From the NCBI RefSeq assembly GCF_905171775.1, contig NC_053490.1, forward strand, positions 29,563,042 through 29,627,041: a DNA stretch of 64,000 bases, given 5' to 3'. Source of the stretch: Rana temporaria. Its lineage: Eukaryota > Chordata > Amphibia > Anura > Ranidae. The notes under the pieces were generated by a model. The model ran no database searches, was not told the origin of the DNA, and saw nothing but the letters and a program-made list of their open reading frames with translations. This document shows, one piece after another, positions 43,755 through 55,985 of this stretch. The number at the start of each line of letters is the position of its first letter. Within the stretch, counting starts at the first letter, position 1. A program made the translations under genes and the position numbers.

Positions 43755-44515
43755 GTCCTTGTCACTGAAGCGCTAAGTCCACTTAAAGCAATTTCACTTG
43801 TTTCCTGGAATTATTGTCTAACTGACAGCAAATCCTTAACATTTCCCTGGTTTTCCCTGCTGTGTGAGCCTGCTGTCATTAGTGGACCTCCCTATTCGGG
43901 AGCCATTAGCCAAAGCGCCAAAGCCAGCATCACATTAAGATGTCAGTTGATGCTCAGTGAACATGCCTCCTGAAGTCTTTGGTTTGCAAGTCTTTATTGA
44001 ATTCCATACACTGTGTACTGTTTCCTTCTTTATACCTCCTGCTGCTTCCTCTTCAATAATAAACACGGGCTAATGGATGTTATGACAGCTGCTCTTAGAC
44101 ATAGGTCTCCACCTTGGTCTAATATAGCCATAAACTTTGTTGTGGGATCTTCTTGTAACTAGATAAAGAAGAGAAAATTGTTCACTTTAAAATGTTCAAT
44201 GTTTACCAGCTCAGTGGGGCACTGCCCATCTGCTGAAGGGCTCTACATTTCCTTCCAGTAAGCCAATTGAACCCTGGGTGCTTTAATTTTTTTTTTTATG
44301 TGAATGACTTTATTCACTCCTTTCTTACATTTCACATTTATATGCTGTGTACCGGATGCCCATGCTCCTCTCTTGTAGCAGTTGTTAGTACTGTATGATT
44401 TTGGGGATCTCTTTGGCCTCTCGCTATAGGTGCCTTCATGTGTCTATTGGTATTTTCAAGTCTATGCTTAAAGATCGTTTTTTTGTACCTTTTGTACCTT
44501 TTTTTTTTCATGTCT
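43755..44515. other. Stretch without recognised features
   Basis: Ordinary sequence with no repeats or recognisable protein. The frame at 44338-44523 (minus) is short and lysine-rich and not defensible as a gene. Confidence 0.35.
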
Positions 44516-45473
44516 TTAACCACTTAAGCCCTGGACCATTTTGCAGCTAAATGCCAAGGCCAGGTTTTGCGATTCGGCACTGCGTCGCTTTAACAGACAA
44601 TTGCGCGGTCGTGCGACGTGGTTACCAAACAAAATTGGCGTCCTTTTTTCCCCACAAATAGAGCTTTCTTTTGGTGGTATTTGATCACATCTGCAGTTTT
44701 TATTTTTTGCGCTATAAACAAAAATAGAGCGACAATTTTGAAAAAAAATCTATTTTTTAGTTTTTGCTATAATAAATATTCCCCAAAAACATATATAAAA
44801 AACATTTTTTTTCCTCAGTTTAGGCCGATACGTATTCTTCTACCTATTTTTGGTAAAAAAAATCGCAATAATCGTTTATCGGTTGGTTTGCGCAAAATTT
44901 ATAGCATTTACAAAATTGGGGATAGTTTTATTGCATTTTTTTTTTTTTTTTTTACTACTAATGGCAGCGATCAGCGATTTTTTTCGTGACTGCGACACTT
45001 CGAACAATTTTGACACATTTTTGGGACCATTGTCATTTTCACAGCAAAAAATGCATTTAAATTGCATTGTTTATTGTGAAAATGACAGTTGCCGTTTGGG
45101 AGTTAACCACAGGGGGCGCTGTAGGAGTTAGGGTTCACCTAGTGTGTGTTTACAACTGTAGGGGGGTGTGGCTGTAGGTCTGACATCATCGATCGAGTCT
45201 CCCTATAAAAAGGATCACTCGATCGATGCAGCCGCCACAGTGAAGCACGGGGAAGCCGTGTTTACATACGGCTCTCCCCGTTCTTCAGCTCCAGGGAGCG
45301 ATCGCGAGGGGGCGGATCGCTCCCCGCAGGTTTCCGACCGCCGCATGTACCAGGGGGGGTCCCGATCGGACCCCCGACCCGTGGAAAGGCGGGGACGTAC
45401 ATGTACGCCCATATGCCTGTACGTGCCATTCTGTGGACGTATATGTACATGGGCCGGGGGGTTAACCGGTTAA
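44516..45473. mobile_element. TTAACCACTTAA-ended repeat, copy 1
   Basis: It begins TTAACCACTTAAGCCC and ends GGGCCGGGGGGTTAACCGG then TTAA (45470-45473). Internal blocks include CAATGGTCCC-type sequence (as ACCATTGTCATTTTCAC) and AATCGCAATAATCG. TTAA at both borders suggests a TTAA-target element. No coding region is evident. Confidence 0.65.
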
Positions 45474-45532
45474 TGTTATGTTACGCTTTATATTGTGGGG
45501 AAAAATGTATCATAAATTTTGTGTAGCGCCCT

Positions 45533-46085
45533 TTAACCACTTGCCAACCGCCGCAGAACGGGACGTACCTGTACGTCCCTTTGAATTTGCCGCCGTACTG
45601 CTAAGGCACGCACACGGTGCCACCGACGTGAATGCCACAAGATCTGTGACCATGCTCGTGACCGTGCAGACTCGATGACGCCGGTGTCCCGCAATCGTGT
45701 CATGGAGCGGCAGAACAGGGATATGCCTGTGTAAACAAGGCATCTCCCTGTTCTGCCTAGTGACAGGATACTGATCTACTGCTCCCTCTCACCAGGAGCC
45801 ATAATCAGTGTCGTGTCACTGGTAGCCCAGCCCCCACACAGTTAGAATCTCTCCCTAGGACACACTTAAACCTTTCCTCACCCCCTATTGGTTTACCAGT
45901 GTCATTTACACATTAATACGTGCATTTTGTTATAGCTCTGATCGCTGTATAAATGACAATGGTCCCAAAATAGCATCCAAAGTGTCCGATGTGTCCGTCA
46001 TAATTTCGCAATCACGATAAAAATCGCAAAATCGCAGATCGCCGATTACTAATGAAAATAAAATGATTAATAAAAATGCCATAAA
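45533..46085. mobile_element. TTAACCACTT-ended repeat, copy 2 (right end lost)
   Basis: It starts TTAACCACTTGCCAACCGCC. Later blocks ATAAATGACAATGGTCCC and CACGATAAAAATCGC are inverted relative to similar blocks in copy 1, showing they belong to one palindromic family. It stops near the next MITE at 46088 without the expected end. Confidence 0.55.
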
Positions 46086-46087
46086 AC

Positions 46088-46490
46088 TAAGGCATACACA
46101 CGAGCAAGAATCTCGTCAAGAAAAAAACGTTGTTTTTCCCGACGAGATTCTTGGCAAGAATCTCTTGCCGCCCGAGTGTACACACAGACCTTTTTAAAAG
46201 AACCGCGGTTCTCTTGAAAGGCAAGAATGCGCTGACGTCATTGCGTACGACGATCATGCGCTCGTCACATTCAATGCCGTCGCAGGCACCTTGCTTCACC
46301 CTACCTATGCCGTGGAAGCTACAGCGTCAAAGTCATTTCGAGCATGCGCAGGTTTCCACGGCGAAAGGTAATGAACACACTCTCAGGTTTCTCGTCAGGA
46401 AACAGGCCGACAAGAATCTCGATGAGAAAATAGAGAGCAGGATCTCTATTTTTCTCAGCGAGATTCTGGCCAGGGGGTGTCCCAGTGTTC
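46088..46490. mobile_element. GGCATACACACGAG palindromic MITE, right end missing
   Basis: It starts TAAGGCATACACACGAGC and is filled with AAGAATCTCGTCAAG/GACGAGATTCTTG inverted words, like the other TACACACG-ended elements, but the closing ...TGTGTATGCC end is not found. Confidence 0.55.
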
Positions 46491-47890
46491 CCATTTTCTG
46501 TCAAAGATGCCTGCTATCAAAGAGGGTATGATGGATTTGTTCTGATAACTTGAACATCTCCATCCTGGCCAACACCTGTGACCAAGAAACGATGGAAGAA
46601 TGCCAATTTAGTGCAGTAACCCAATGGATGGCTACAAAAAGAGTATGGATCAATCTCTGACATGGAACGGGAACATCAGGATTGGTGGCAAAAAAAAGCA
46701 CATCTGCACTGTCAACGTAATAGGGCGACCCGCTAAAGAATATTATTTCGTAGCTGCTTGTTGCCAAATAGGATTGTTGCCAAATATGAATAATGTACTG
46801 CTATTTTTAGTGCAGATAGATTTAGGTTTGACTCATGGTAAGTTTTGTGAGTCAGAAATTGGGTCAGGGTTTCTGTCAGTCAGACTAGATGGCTCTACAG
46901 AGGCAGGTCTCTGGTACTGGATCTAGAAGCTTGGAGAAGCTTCTAGAAGTTAGTGGGGGAAGGCCAGGAGCTTCTGATCGGCATACTTGAGGGTCAATCC
47001 CCAGGCAGAATGGTTAGGTCAACTCTTAAATATGGTGGAGCCATGCCAGCAGTGGAGTCAGGTGGAAGATGGAGTGCTGAGGAGGCTGTCTGTAGACATG
47101 TCCAGAACACAAAAATGTGTTTTGTTTCATTTTGGATGAATTAGTTAAATTTGTCTACATTTAATTCGTCTACAATTGGTCAGGCAACACACTGACACCT
47201 TTGCAGCCATTGAGCTACTTGCTGGGTGCTCAGTGTGCTCCTGTACATTTAAGAAGGGATGGGCTCCCCTTCAGCCCACCTACCCTTACCTATCCATCAA
47301 AATGCATGTGCCTCCACTGTGGGGACACTTATTAGTTAGCGTTAGGTACCACAGATCCCAGGATGCCGTGGCGAGGCTCTGTGGCTTACGCATACATTTG
47401 CAAATGTGTGCAGACTAAACCCCTGTTTTTTACGCATACTGTTAGGTTTAATTGGTTGTCTGCGAGCTGGTCGGTAAGTAAGGATACCGACTCATGTGGA
47501 GAGAAGTAAGTACTTAGAGCAGATCTTCAGCCTGGAATGAGGGTCAGGAGAAGTCAGGGAAGAGGGAGAGCGGGAGGGGGGCCGAGTCACTGTACTTGCC
47601 CCTGGGCAAAAAGTAGCCAGTTGGCCCCTGGTAATGAGCTACATTTTCCCTCATACTTAGTAGTACTGGGTATTATTCTTTGCTCCCAGTGTGTAGGGAA
47701 ACAGAATAGGGAGAAGCCAAAAGAAAAACGGTAATTGCTATGAGAGGAAGCCAATTAAGTGAACATGTATGTTTTTTATGCCACATGGTCCTGACAAAGT
47801 AAGAAAGGGTCACTATGTTGCCTTGAGAAAGGAACCAAAATATTGGCTTATTTGACCAATTTGAGGTTGCACTAATAAATTAGTGTCTAT
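46491..47890. other. 1.4 kb without recognised features
   Basis: No inverted ends, tandem arrays or family-like proteins. A short inverted TAGAAGCTTGGAGAAGCTTC cluster occurs near 46923-46950. Frames here are short and show no domain. Confidence 0.35.
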
Positions 47891-48553
47891 GGGCCAGATT
47901 CACCAAAGAGATACGACGGCGTTTCTCCTGATACGCCGTCGTATCCCTGTTTCTATCTATGCGACTGATTCATAGAATCAGTTACGCATAGATATCCATA
48001 AGATCCGACAGGTGTAATTGTTTTACACTGTCGGATCTTAGGATGCAGTACCGCGGCCGCCACTGGGGGGAGTTTGCGTCGTAAACCAGCGTCGGGTATG
48101 CAAATTAGGAGTTACGGCGGATCCACGGCGGTTTTCCGCGTTCGCTACGTCGCCGCTAGTCTAGTTTCCCGTCGCAAAGTTAGTCGTTTTTTTTTGTGCC
48201 CTAACTTTAGTCAGCAATTGTATTGCTGTCTAAAGTATGGCCGTCGTTCCCTCGTCGAAATTCAAAATTTAACATCGTTTGCGTAAGCCGTCCAGGAATA
48301 CGGAAGTACGCTACGCGCGTCGCCGTTCAAAAAATGACGTCACGGCGCGCAAAGCACAGCGGGAGTTAAGAAACGGAGCATGCGCAGTAGGTCCAGCGCG
48401 GGAGCGCGCCTAATTTAAATGGCACACGCCCATTTGAATTGGCCCGCCTTGCGCCGGAGGCCGCCGGCGTAGTTTTCATCGCAAGTGCTTGGTGAATCAG
48501 GCACTTGCGATGAAAAATTGCGGCGGTGTAACGTATCTACGTGAATCTGGGTC
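47891..48553. mobile_element. GGGCCAGATTC-family MITE, copy j
   Basis: The ends are GGGCCAGATTC and GAATCTGGGTC, with the 3-bp duplication TAT (47888-47890 and 48554-48556). It carries GATACGACGGCG palindromes, CGCATAGAT and ATGCAAATTAGG blocks. Confidence 0.87.
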
Positions 48554-48556
48554 TAT

Positions 48557-49312
48557 GTTTGCAATGGAGTGCTGGGGACATATTGTCATTTTACAGTGAA
48601 CTGTGTGGTGGTAGCCACTACAGTCAACACAAGCACCCATCTATTACCAAGTTTGAATGCTGAAAGGAGTTTGTCTTCATCCATTGATTTATGCGCCTAA
48701 GTTCTCCACTTTATCTGACTGCAAATCACTCAATGAAACCGTGCTGTGTTATTTATTGTCTTTATTGAGGTATTGTGTAGCACCTTGTAGGTTTTGTCTG
48801 TGACATCCTATTACAACTTCCTTTCCTCCAATTACTTCCTGGCATTGTCAGTAATGTATATGTACACCAAATCATTAAAATGTCATACAAGCTGTACTAC
48901 ATTAAAGTGGAAGTACATCCTACATTTATTTTAGGAGCAATAAATGGTCATATGACACATTTAGCTTGATAAATGCATAGCACCATATTTGAATTTTGTC
49001 CATGCTCCAGTTGTCCAGCAATCAGCATTGGAAACTATTTACCATCTATCAGCGACACCATGCAATGCCTGGTGTAGCTAAACTCCTCTTATACTATCTA
49101 AGTTTTTGATAGCATCAGGGGAAGCGTTTCCTAGCTAGGCTTTGCAATCACAAGGTATAGATAGCATAAAGAAGTTGAGCAACATCATGGGTTGCATGGT
49201 GTCACTGGTAATAGCTGTCAGTTTCCAATGGTGTTTGCTGGACAACCAGAGAACAGACAGAAGTCAAACATGGTGCGATGCATTTATCAAGGTACACGTT
49301 TTTTATGGACGT
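48557..49312. other. Stretch without recognised features
   Basis: No inverted ends or arrays. TGTAGCACCTTGTAGG near 48776 recalls the start of dispersed repeat A but the rest does not follow. Confidence 0.35.
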
Positions 49313-50312
49313 TTAAAGGGGTTGTAAACCTTTGTGTTTTTTCACCTTAAAGCGGGAGTTCACCCAATTCGTTATTTTTATCTATTTTCCCCTTAGCTTC
49401 ATGCTCGTTTTGTCTAGGGGAATCGGCTATATGTTTTAAAATATGATCCGTACTTACCCGTTTTCGAGATGCATCTTCTCCGTCGCTTCCGGGTATGGGT
49501 CTTCAGGAGCGGGCGTTCCTTCTTGATTGACAGTCTTCCGAGAGGCTTCCGACGGTCGCATCCATCGCGTCACTCGTAGCCGAAAGAAGCCGAACGTCGG
49601 TGCGGCTCTATACTGCGCCTGCGCACCGACGTTCGGCTTCTTTCGGAAAATCGTGACGCGATGGATGCGACCATCGGAAGCCTCTCGGAAGACTGTCAAT
49701 CAAGAAGGAACGCCCAGTCCCGCAGCCCATACCCGGAAGCGGCGGAGAAGATGCATCTCGTAAACGGGTAAGTACAGATCATATTTTAAAACAAATAGCC
49801 GATTCCCCTAGACAAAACGAGCATGAAGCTAAGGGGAAAATGTGTTCGCTATGGGTGAACCTCCGCTTTAATGCATCCCATGCTTTAAGGTAAAAAAACA
49901 CCTTGTAGTCACCACCGTCCCGAGCCCCCGTTTTACTTACCTGAGCCCCGAATTTCCATGGGCGTTATCCTGCATTTCTTTCCCCAGGTCTTGTTAGCTC
50001 TTCATTGATTGGATTGATAGCAGTGCAGCCATTGGCTCCCACTGCTGTCAATCAAATCCAATGACGAGGCCGAGTCAAACAATCGGCAGCTATGGATGCC
50101 GATTGTATGGCACAGAAGCGTGCCCGCAAGCTAACCCCCTGGGGAGAGAGCTTCCCAGAGGGGGTTATCTAATGAGGGGAGGAGCCGCATGAGCCGCCGT
50201 GGAACCCCAGAAGAGGACGATCTGGGCCACTCTGTGCAAAACGAACTGCACAGGGGAGGTAAGTATGATATGTTTGTTATTTTTTTAAAAAAATCGAAGC
50301 TTTAGTACCACT
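49313..50312. mobile_element. TTAAAGGGGTTGT-ended MITE carrying a nested palindrome
   Basis: It starts at TTAA (49313-49316) with TTAAAGGGGTTGTAAACC and ends in the degenerate GAAGCTTTAGTACCACTTTG near 50312. The right part (49880-50300) matches 11299-11661, including GAACTGCACAG and GGTAAGTATGA. The TTAA palindrome at 49347-49871 is inserted near its left end. Confidence 0.65.
49347..49871. mobile_element. TTAA palindromic MITE (AGCGGGAGTTCACCC family), intact
   Basis: TTAA duplications (49347-49350 and 49868-49871) flank AGCGGGAGTTCACCC and GGGTGAACCTCCGCT. Both arms, about 255 bases each, are near-identical and the centre is near 49610 (CTATACTGCGCCTGCG). The arms contain frames on opposite strands with nearly the same peptide, which reflects the palindrome and not a gene. 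Confidence 0.9.
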
Positions 50313-51563
50313 TTGATTCTCATAGAGTAATTATAAGTGATCTTCCACTTTTGTGGTCCTCCCATGGAAGGATTTTCTTGCTATAGGGTGACAACGCCTC
50401 CAAAGCTACAAGGAACCCTTTCAAAACACATGAGGTAGGCAAGGTCCATTGTTGTCACACAAGGAACCCACCCACCCTAAGTAATATCATGCAGTAGTAG
50501 TGCATGTAAGCAGGACATGACTTAAAATAACCCAGTCAATCATTAGGCTTGGAGAACCTACTGATCTACAGTGGTGAAGTGTTAAACATTTGAGGCCCTT
50601 CCTGTCTCAGTATCTTCCCCTTGGGGCCTGAGCCAGAGAGGATGGTGCAGAATACTATCTGCCTTGGGGCTAGCGATTAGATGCCATAGGAATCTCACCT
50701 GAACTATTCTACACCATAGGGGCCTGCAGCCCCTTCCCACAAAAGGCAGTTCATTGAGGCTTGGTTAAAGCAGTGTTGGGCCTACCCATGCAGTGCTAGC
50801 TAATCTGGAGGAGTGATAGTCTGCAGCAAGGGAAGTGCTTGTAGAGGAAAAGTCGGCAGCAAGTAAATTGCCGGAGGAGGAAACGGTGAGCAGCAAGTGT
50901 CTGTGCTGGAGAGAGAAGAGTGAAACATATATACAGGAGTGTATATAGGAGTCCTAAGCAACTTTGCACTAAATTTCCCGGTCATCCCATAATTCCCAAA
51001 TCCTTACCAAGTTTAATTCCCCTCAAATAAACAAAACAAAACAAAAAAAAGCAATGGATTGGTTTTCTGTCTCCGAGTGACTGCGATGGATGTCTGACTG
51101 GTCAGGGTGACGGGTGAACCACTGCACACAGCAACCCCTAAGGGGGCAATGCTACATATTCAATTAAGGTCAGTAATAATAGTGCTAAACAATAATTTCA
51201 TTAAAAATAAAATAGCGGTTGTGTATTATACATAGTGCTTTAGCAAACTAAATGATATTTAATGTTGTATTAATGGATAGAAAGATGCATTCGTTTGTGT
51301 CTTTTACATCTGCTGGTGTTCACAGTTTAAGTATATATAAAGCCTGTGATGGACCTCCTGGCCCCCAGCCTCTGTCAAGATACAGCTTTCTCCACTCTGG
51401 AACCAGGAACCAGGCTTTATAGCGTAGAATTGCACCCAAGAATTACACAGCACTAGCTTAGGTGCAAAATGGAACTCTGACTTTATTGTAAATTTGCACT
51501 GAATATATACCACACAAAATCAGGTAACAGCTTGATCATATTATCCCAAACAATGCAAACTGT
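50313..51563. other. Unassigned sequence, possible LTR-like block
   Basis: 50560-51140 has long G/A-rich stretches (GGCAGCAAGTAAATTGCCGG, GAGCAGCAAGTGTC) and a simple AAACAAAAC tract near 51029, without clear ends. It could be a degraded LTR or interspersed repeat. No protein recognised. Confidence 0.25.
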
Positions 51564-51936
51564 AGGGCCCGGTTCGCACAGATGCAACAATCGCTCCGAC
51601 CGAGGGCTTTGAGAGCACATGTCGTAGGACATGTAAAAATCAATTCTTCCCTATGAGAGTCGTCTTCACTGGTCTGATTTGTGTCAGTCCGACTGTAGAA
51701 AAAGTTACTGCACTACTTTGGTCCAACTTCTGTCTGATTTCAGCCCATAGAATCCAAGTCAGATCCTCATTTCCATTAATGTGATTTGGATCCAAAATTA
51801 CAGGAAGATTACCCAGGCATTCCCAGAAGCTGCTTCAAAGTCATGTCAAAGTCATGTCAAAGTCACGCCAAAGTCACCGAAGTCGCGCAGAAGTTGCTTG
51901 GCAAAGTTGTGAGGTCGTGGCAGTGTGAACCGAGCC
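51564..51936. mobile_element. GGGCCCGGTTCGCAC/GTGTGAACCGAGCC palindromic MITE
   Basis: The termini are of the GGTTCACAC type seen at 33982-34446, with flanking GTA and TTA. AGTCCGACT and CAAAGTCA(C/T) words fill the interior, and CAAAGTCATGT is tandemly repeated near 51838-51875. Confidence 0.65.
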
Positions 51937-53270
51937 TTACCAGTAATATCAGCACATCTAATGAACAGCTAACATAAACATAAGCAAACATTGCACAATG
52001 GTTGGGTAACAAGGTAAAGTGGACTCAATGCTAGTCACGACTCCAAGAGGATTAGCAGACAGACAGAAAAAATAGATGACTTAATTAACAATGGGAATTC
52101 ACAACTAGGAGGCACACAGTGGGGAATAATACCACAAGAGAAAGGCACCTTAGTAAACAAATTATAGCAGGAGACCCCAGCATCAGGTCGTTGTAAGCTG
52201 ATTATATTAACATCAATTCTGAGTCTTGGAGGGGAGGTGAAGCAGCCATTGCTGGTTTGGGCACAGTGGCCCCAAATCTGTATCCATGTACTGGGTTTCC
52301 AGGGTCTGTGTGTTTCTGGAGACATGAACCCAAATCTGAAGCAAAACCACTCCAAAGGTACCCAGGTACACACCTCCCAAAGAATAGAGCCCCCTCAAAA
52401 GCCAGGGTCCATAGTTTTTTTGCCGGTTGTGTCCTATTGGGGGGGGGGGGGGTTCACTTTCACTTCCTGTCCCAGACACATCATGGAGTGAAAGAAAATC
52501 TCATTGAGTAATGGGAAATGCTCTAATAGACTGCTGTTCATGTGAATTTGGGGTTTTCCACCACTTTTTGTCCAGATGACATTGAAAATGGTGAATATCT
52601 GCAGCAGGAAAACAGATAGCATAGGCTTGGGACTATTCTGAAAAGAAGTTCTTCAGTAATTTTTTTTGCAAGTGGAAGGACCAAGCTGAAGAAAATGAAA
52701 GACTTGAATCTGATTGTTTCTGTGGACTGAATTTAAATGAAAAATTGCCATGTTTGACAGGAGTGCTCCTTTAAGTGAACTCTCTTTTGTACTTAAATAG
52801 GAACAGGTTTTTGACATGCTGAGTATTAGGCTTGTCATTAAAGTGGTTGCAATGCAAAACTGTGCAAGTCTCTCAGTGATTGTGGACAGCTTGACTACGA
52901 GCAAGGTGTATTTAATGAATTTGGGATGCAGATGATGTGAGTCTCCTGTTTACTTGTAGAAATGCCTGATCTGAGTGTGTAGAAGACAGGACATCACAAG
53001 TGCACCTCGGAGACTCCAGATCTGTTGTGTGTGGGTGTCCCTCTAATACTTACCACATCATTACATAGAGCTGTGTGGGCCCTCAGGAACACAGAATATG
53101 CTGATAGGTGATTTAATGACAGCTCTGAGCTCCGTTATTTACCTTTGTGTCATTCAACTGTCACTTCAGCCTGCTTTATACTGCTTACCCTTCATCTAGA
53201 AAAAAATAGCTATATGTGCACAGCTTTCTCCTCATCTACAATAAAATAACTTTATCTTCACCAAGCTTCC
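51937..53270. other. Stretch without recognised features
   Basis: No element ends or family-like protein. A run of 13 G lies at about 52440-52452. Frames around 52035-52622 overlap on both strands without similarity to known proteins. Confidence 0.35.
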
Positions 53271-54850
53271 TTCTTTGTATCAATTTACCCTTCCTTTATC
53301 TTTTCTGCCACCTTGCTTAGTTGCACCCCCCCATCTTTTTTTCATTCTTTCTTTCCTAACTCCCTTTCTTCCTTGCATCTGTTTTCCCTTCTTTTCTTTC
53401 TTGCATATCTTTCGCCTTCCTTCCTTCCTTCCTCCCTTAAATTTCCCATTATTTTCCTTCCTTTCCCTTTTCTATCCCTTCCCCTCTTCCCTCTTCCCTT
53501 AATTCCTTCCTTCCTTTTCCCCTTCCTTACTTGCACCCATTTCCCCTCTTTTCTTCCTTTCTTCCCTTCTGTTCTCTCTTCCTTCCTCTTCTCTTCCTTT
53601 CGTGCCCCTCTTTTTTCGCCTTTTTCCTTTCCTGCACCTCTATTTTCGACCTTCTTTCTTTCTTGCACCTCTTTCTTCACCTTCTTCCTTTCTTGCACCT
53701 CTATTTTCGACCTTCTTCCTTTCTTGCACCCCTTTCTTCACCTTCTTCCTTTCCTGCACGTCTTTCTTCGCCTTCTTCTTTTCCTGCACCTCTTTCTTCA
53801 CCTTCTTCCTTTCCTGCACCACTTTCTTCACCTTCTTCCTTTCCTGCACCTATTTCTTCGCCTTCTTCCTTTCCTGCACCTATTTCTTCGCCTTCTTCCT
53901 TTCCTGCACCTCTTTCTTAGCCTTCTTCCTTTTCTGCACCTCTTTCTTCGCCTTGTTCCTTTCCTGCACCTCTTTCTTCGCCTTCTTCCTTTCCTGCACC
54001 TCTTTATTCACCTTCTTCCTTTTCTGCACCTCTTTCTTCACCTTCTTCCTTTCCTGCACCTCTTTCTTCACCTTCTTCCTTTCCCGCACCTCTTTCTTCG
54101 CTTTCTTCCTTTCCTGCACCTCTTTCTTCGCTTTCTTCCTTTCCTGCACCTCTTTCTTCGCCTTCTTCCTTTTCTGCACCTCTTTCTTCACCTTCTTCCT
54201 TTCCTGCACCTCTTTCTTCACCTTCTTCCTTTCCCGCACCTCTTTCTTCGCTTTCTTCCTTTCCTGCACCTTTTTCTTCGCTTTCTTCCTTTCCTGCACC
54301 TCTTTCTTCGCTTTCTTCCTTTCCTGCACCTCTTTCTTCGCTTTCTTCCTTTCCTGCACCTCTTTCTTCGCCTTCTTCTTTTCCTGCACCTCTTTCTTCG
54401 CCTTCTTCCTTTCCTGCACCTCTTTCTTCGCCTTCTTCCTTTTCTGCACCTCTTTCTTCGCCTTCTTCCTTTCCTGCACCTCTTTCTTCGCCTTCTTCCT
54501 TTTCTGCAACTCTTTCTTCGCCTTCTTCTTTTCCTACACCTCTTTCTTCGCCTTCTTCCTTTCCTGCACCTCTTTATTTGACCTTCTTTCATTCCTGCAC
54601 CACTTTCTTTGCCTTCTTCCTTTCCTGCACCTCTTTCTTCGCTTTCTTCCTTTCCTGCACCTCTTTCTTCGCTTTCTTCCTTTCCTTCACCTCTTTCTTC
54701 ACCTTCTTCATTTTCTGGACCTCTTTCTTTGCCTTCTTCCTTTCCTGCACACCCTTCCTTCCTTGAGTCCATTTCCCCTTCCTTTTATCCCTCCGTCCCT
54801 TTCCCCCTTCCATCCTTGGACCAATTTCCATTTCTTTCATTCCTGTAAAA
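53271..54850. repeat. Pyrimidine-rich tract with 30-bp minisatellite
   Basis: CTTCC-rich DNA from 53271 grades into a regular 30-bp array (about 53630-54760, roughly 37 units) of TTCCTTTCCTGCACCTCTTT plus CTTCGCCTTC. Long Phe/Leu/Ser frames on the plus strand and Lys/Glu/Arg frames on the minus strand follow the 10-residue period and are not genes. The strand asymmetry (nearly all pyrimidine) could allow triplex DNA. Confidence 0.95.
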
Positions 54851-55985
54851 AGGACTGTGAGGGTGGGATACAGTGCTGACTTTCAAGCTAAAGTCTGAAT
54901 TTACATTATTGTGCACTCAGATTGTGAGCTTTCAAATTGTACACCCCTTATGGATCAGAGCAATTTCTGCTATGGGTCTATTGATTCTGCAACAACATTG
55001 TCATTACTTAAATAGGAACTTTATTACACCCTGGGGTTCATCTGTAATTTTATCCCTTCTTACCTGATCTGTCGGGTAGAGCTGTAATAGCATTTTAGCA
55101 CTACCCCGTGGGGGCTGCTGGTAACTGGTTCCCTATTCCTGCACAGCCAGGTAACAAGCATTTTTCACATGCATTCAGACACAATAACTTAGTCTTTGAG
55201 CTTGGTTTTGTTTTTTTATGAGGGGTAATAACTTGGATGGGGTAATGGGGTTATGGGATGTCCAACGTGGCTGAAACAATGAATGGGGACAACTTCCTTC
55301 CTATGTACAAAATCCTGTATGGTTCTCCTTCCAGGACACCATCAGTCTTTAGTGATCAAAAGTCCCTTGAGGACTAGGAGCTCTTAGTCCCCTTTAGAAA
55401 ATAGCACAGTATGTTGTAAACTGCATACAGGAATATCTCCTCTCCTATGCAGGACTGTTCCCAGCTCTACTGCATGCAATAACTACCAGCCCTTCCAGCT
55501 GCTTGTCCACCAGCTCACCTGGCTGCTCTGATGATCTCCAAGGGCAAGGGATATAGAGGGTTAAGCACAGCACTGTCCTCTTAAAAACTTGCTACATGTG
55601 GCAGTCTCTCCGCTTGTGAATCCCTGGGTGCGTTGATGTACTCACTCTGACCTTTATGCTCCCTGCTCCTCTTTCCCTCTCAAGCGGATGAAATATCGAA
55701 AACGGTACCGTATATAGAACCTGCTGCAGAAAATCTGACATTTTATAAAGTAAGCAAAAAATACATTTTAATTGATTTCCCCGGCTGCAAGCCATTGCCG
55801 GCAATAGGAAAATGTTAAAATTAAAATGCCAAAACTACATAGAATCTAAAGCATCTAAAATAAGTTATATATTATGAGAGACACTTTGGAGAGAAGAGTA
55901 AAAAAATCCCAAAAATGTTTTCAAATAAATTAATAGTAAAAAATTGCTAAAAATATAAATACAATTTACACGCTAGGGAAAGAAC
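54851..55985. other. Stretch without recognised features
   Basis: No repeats, inverted ends or recognisable protein found. Confidence 0.35.

Noticed and set aside
53313..54879. Phe/Leu-rich (plus) and Lys/Glu/Arg-rich (minus) frames up to 425 codons
   Set aside because: Translation of the 30-bp array with a 10-residue period; not a protein family.
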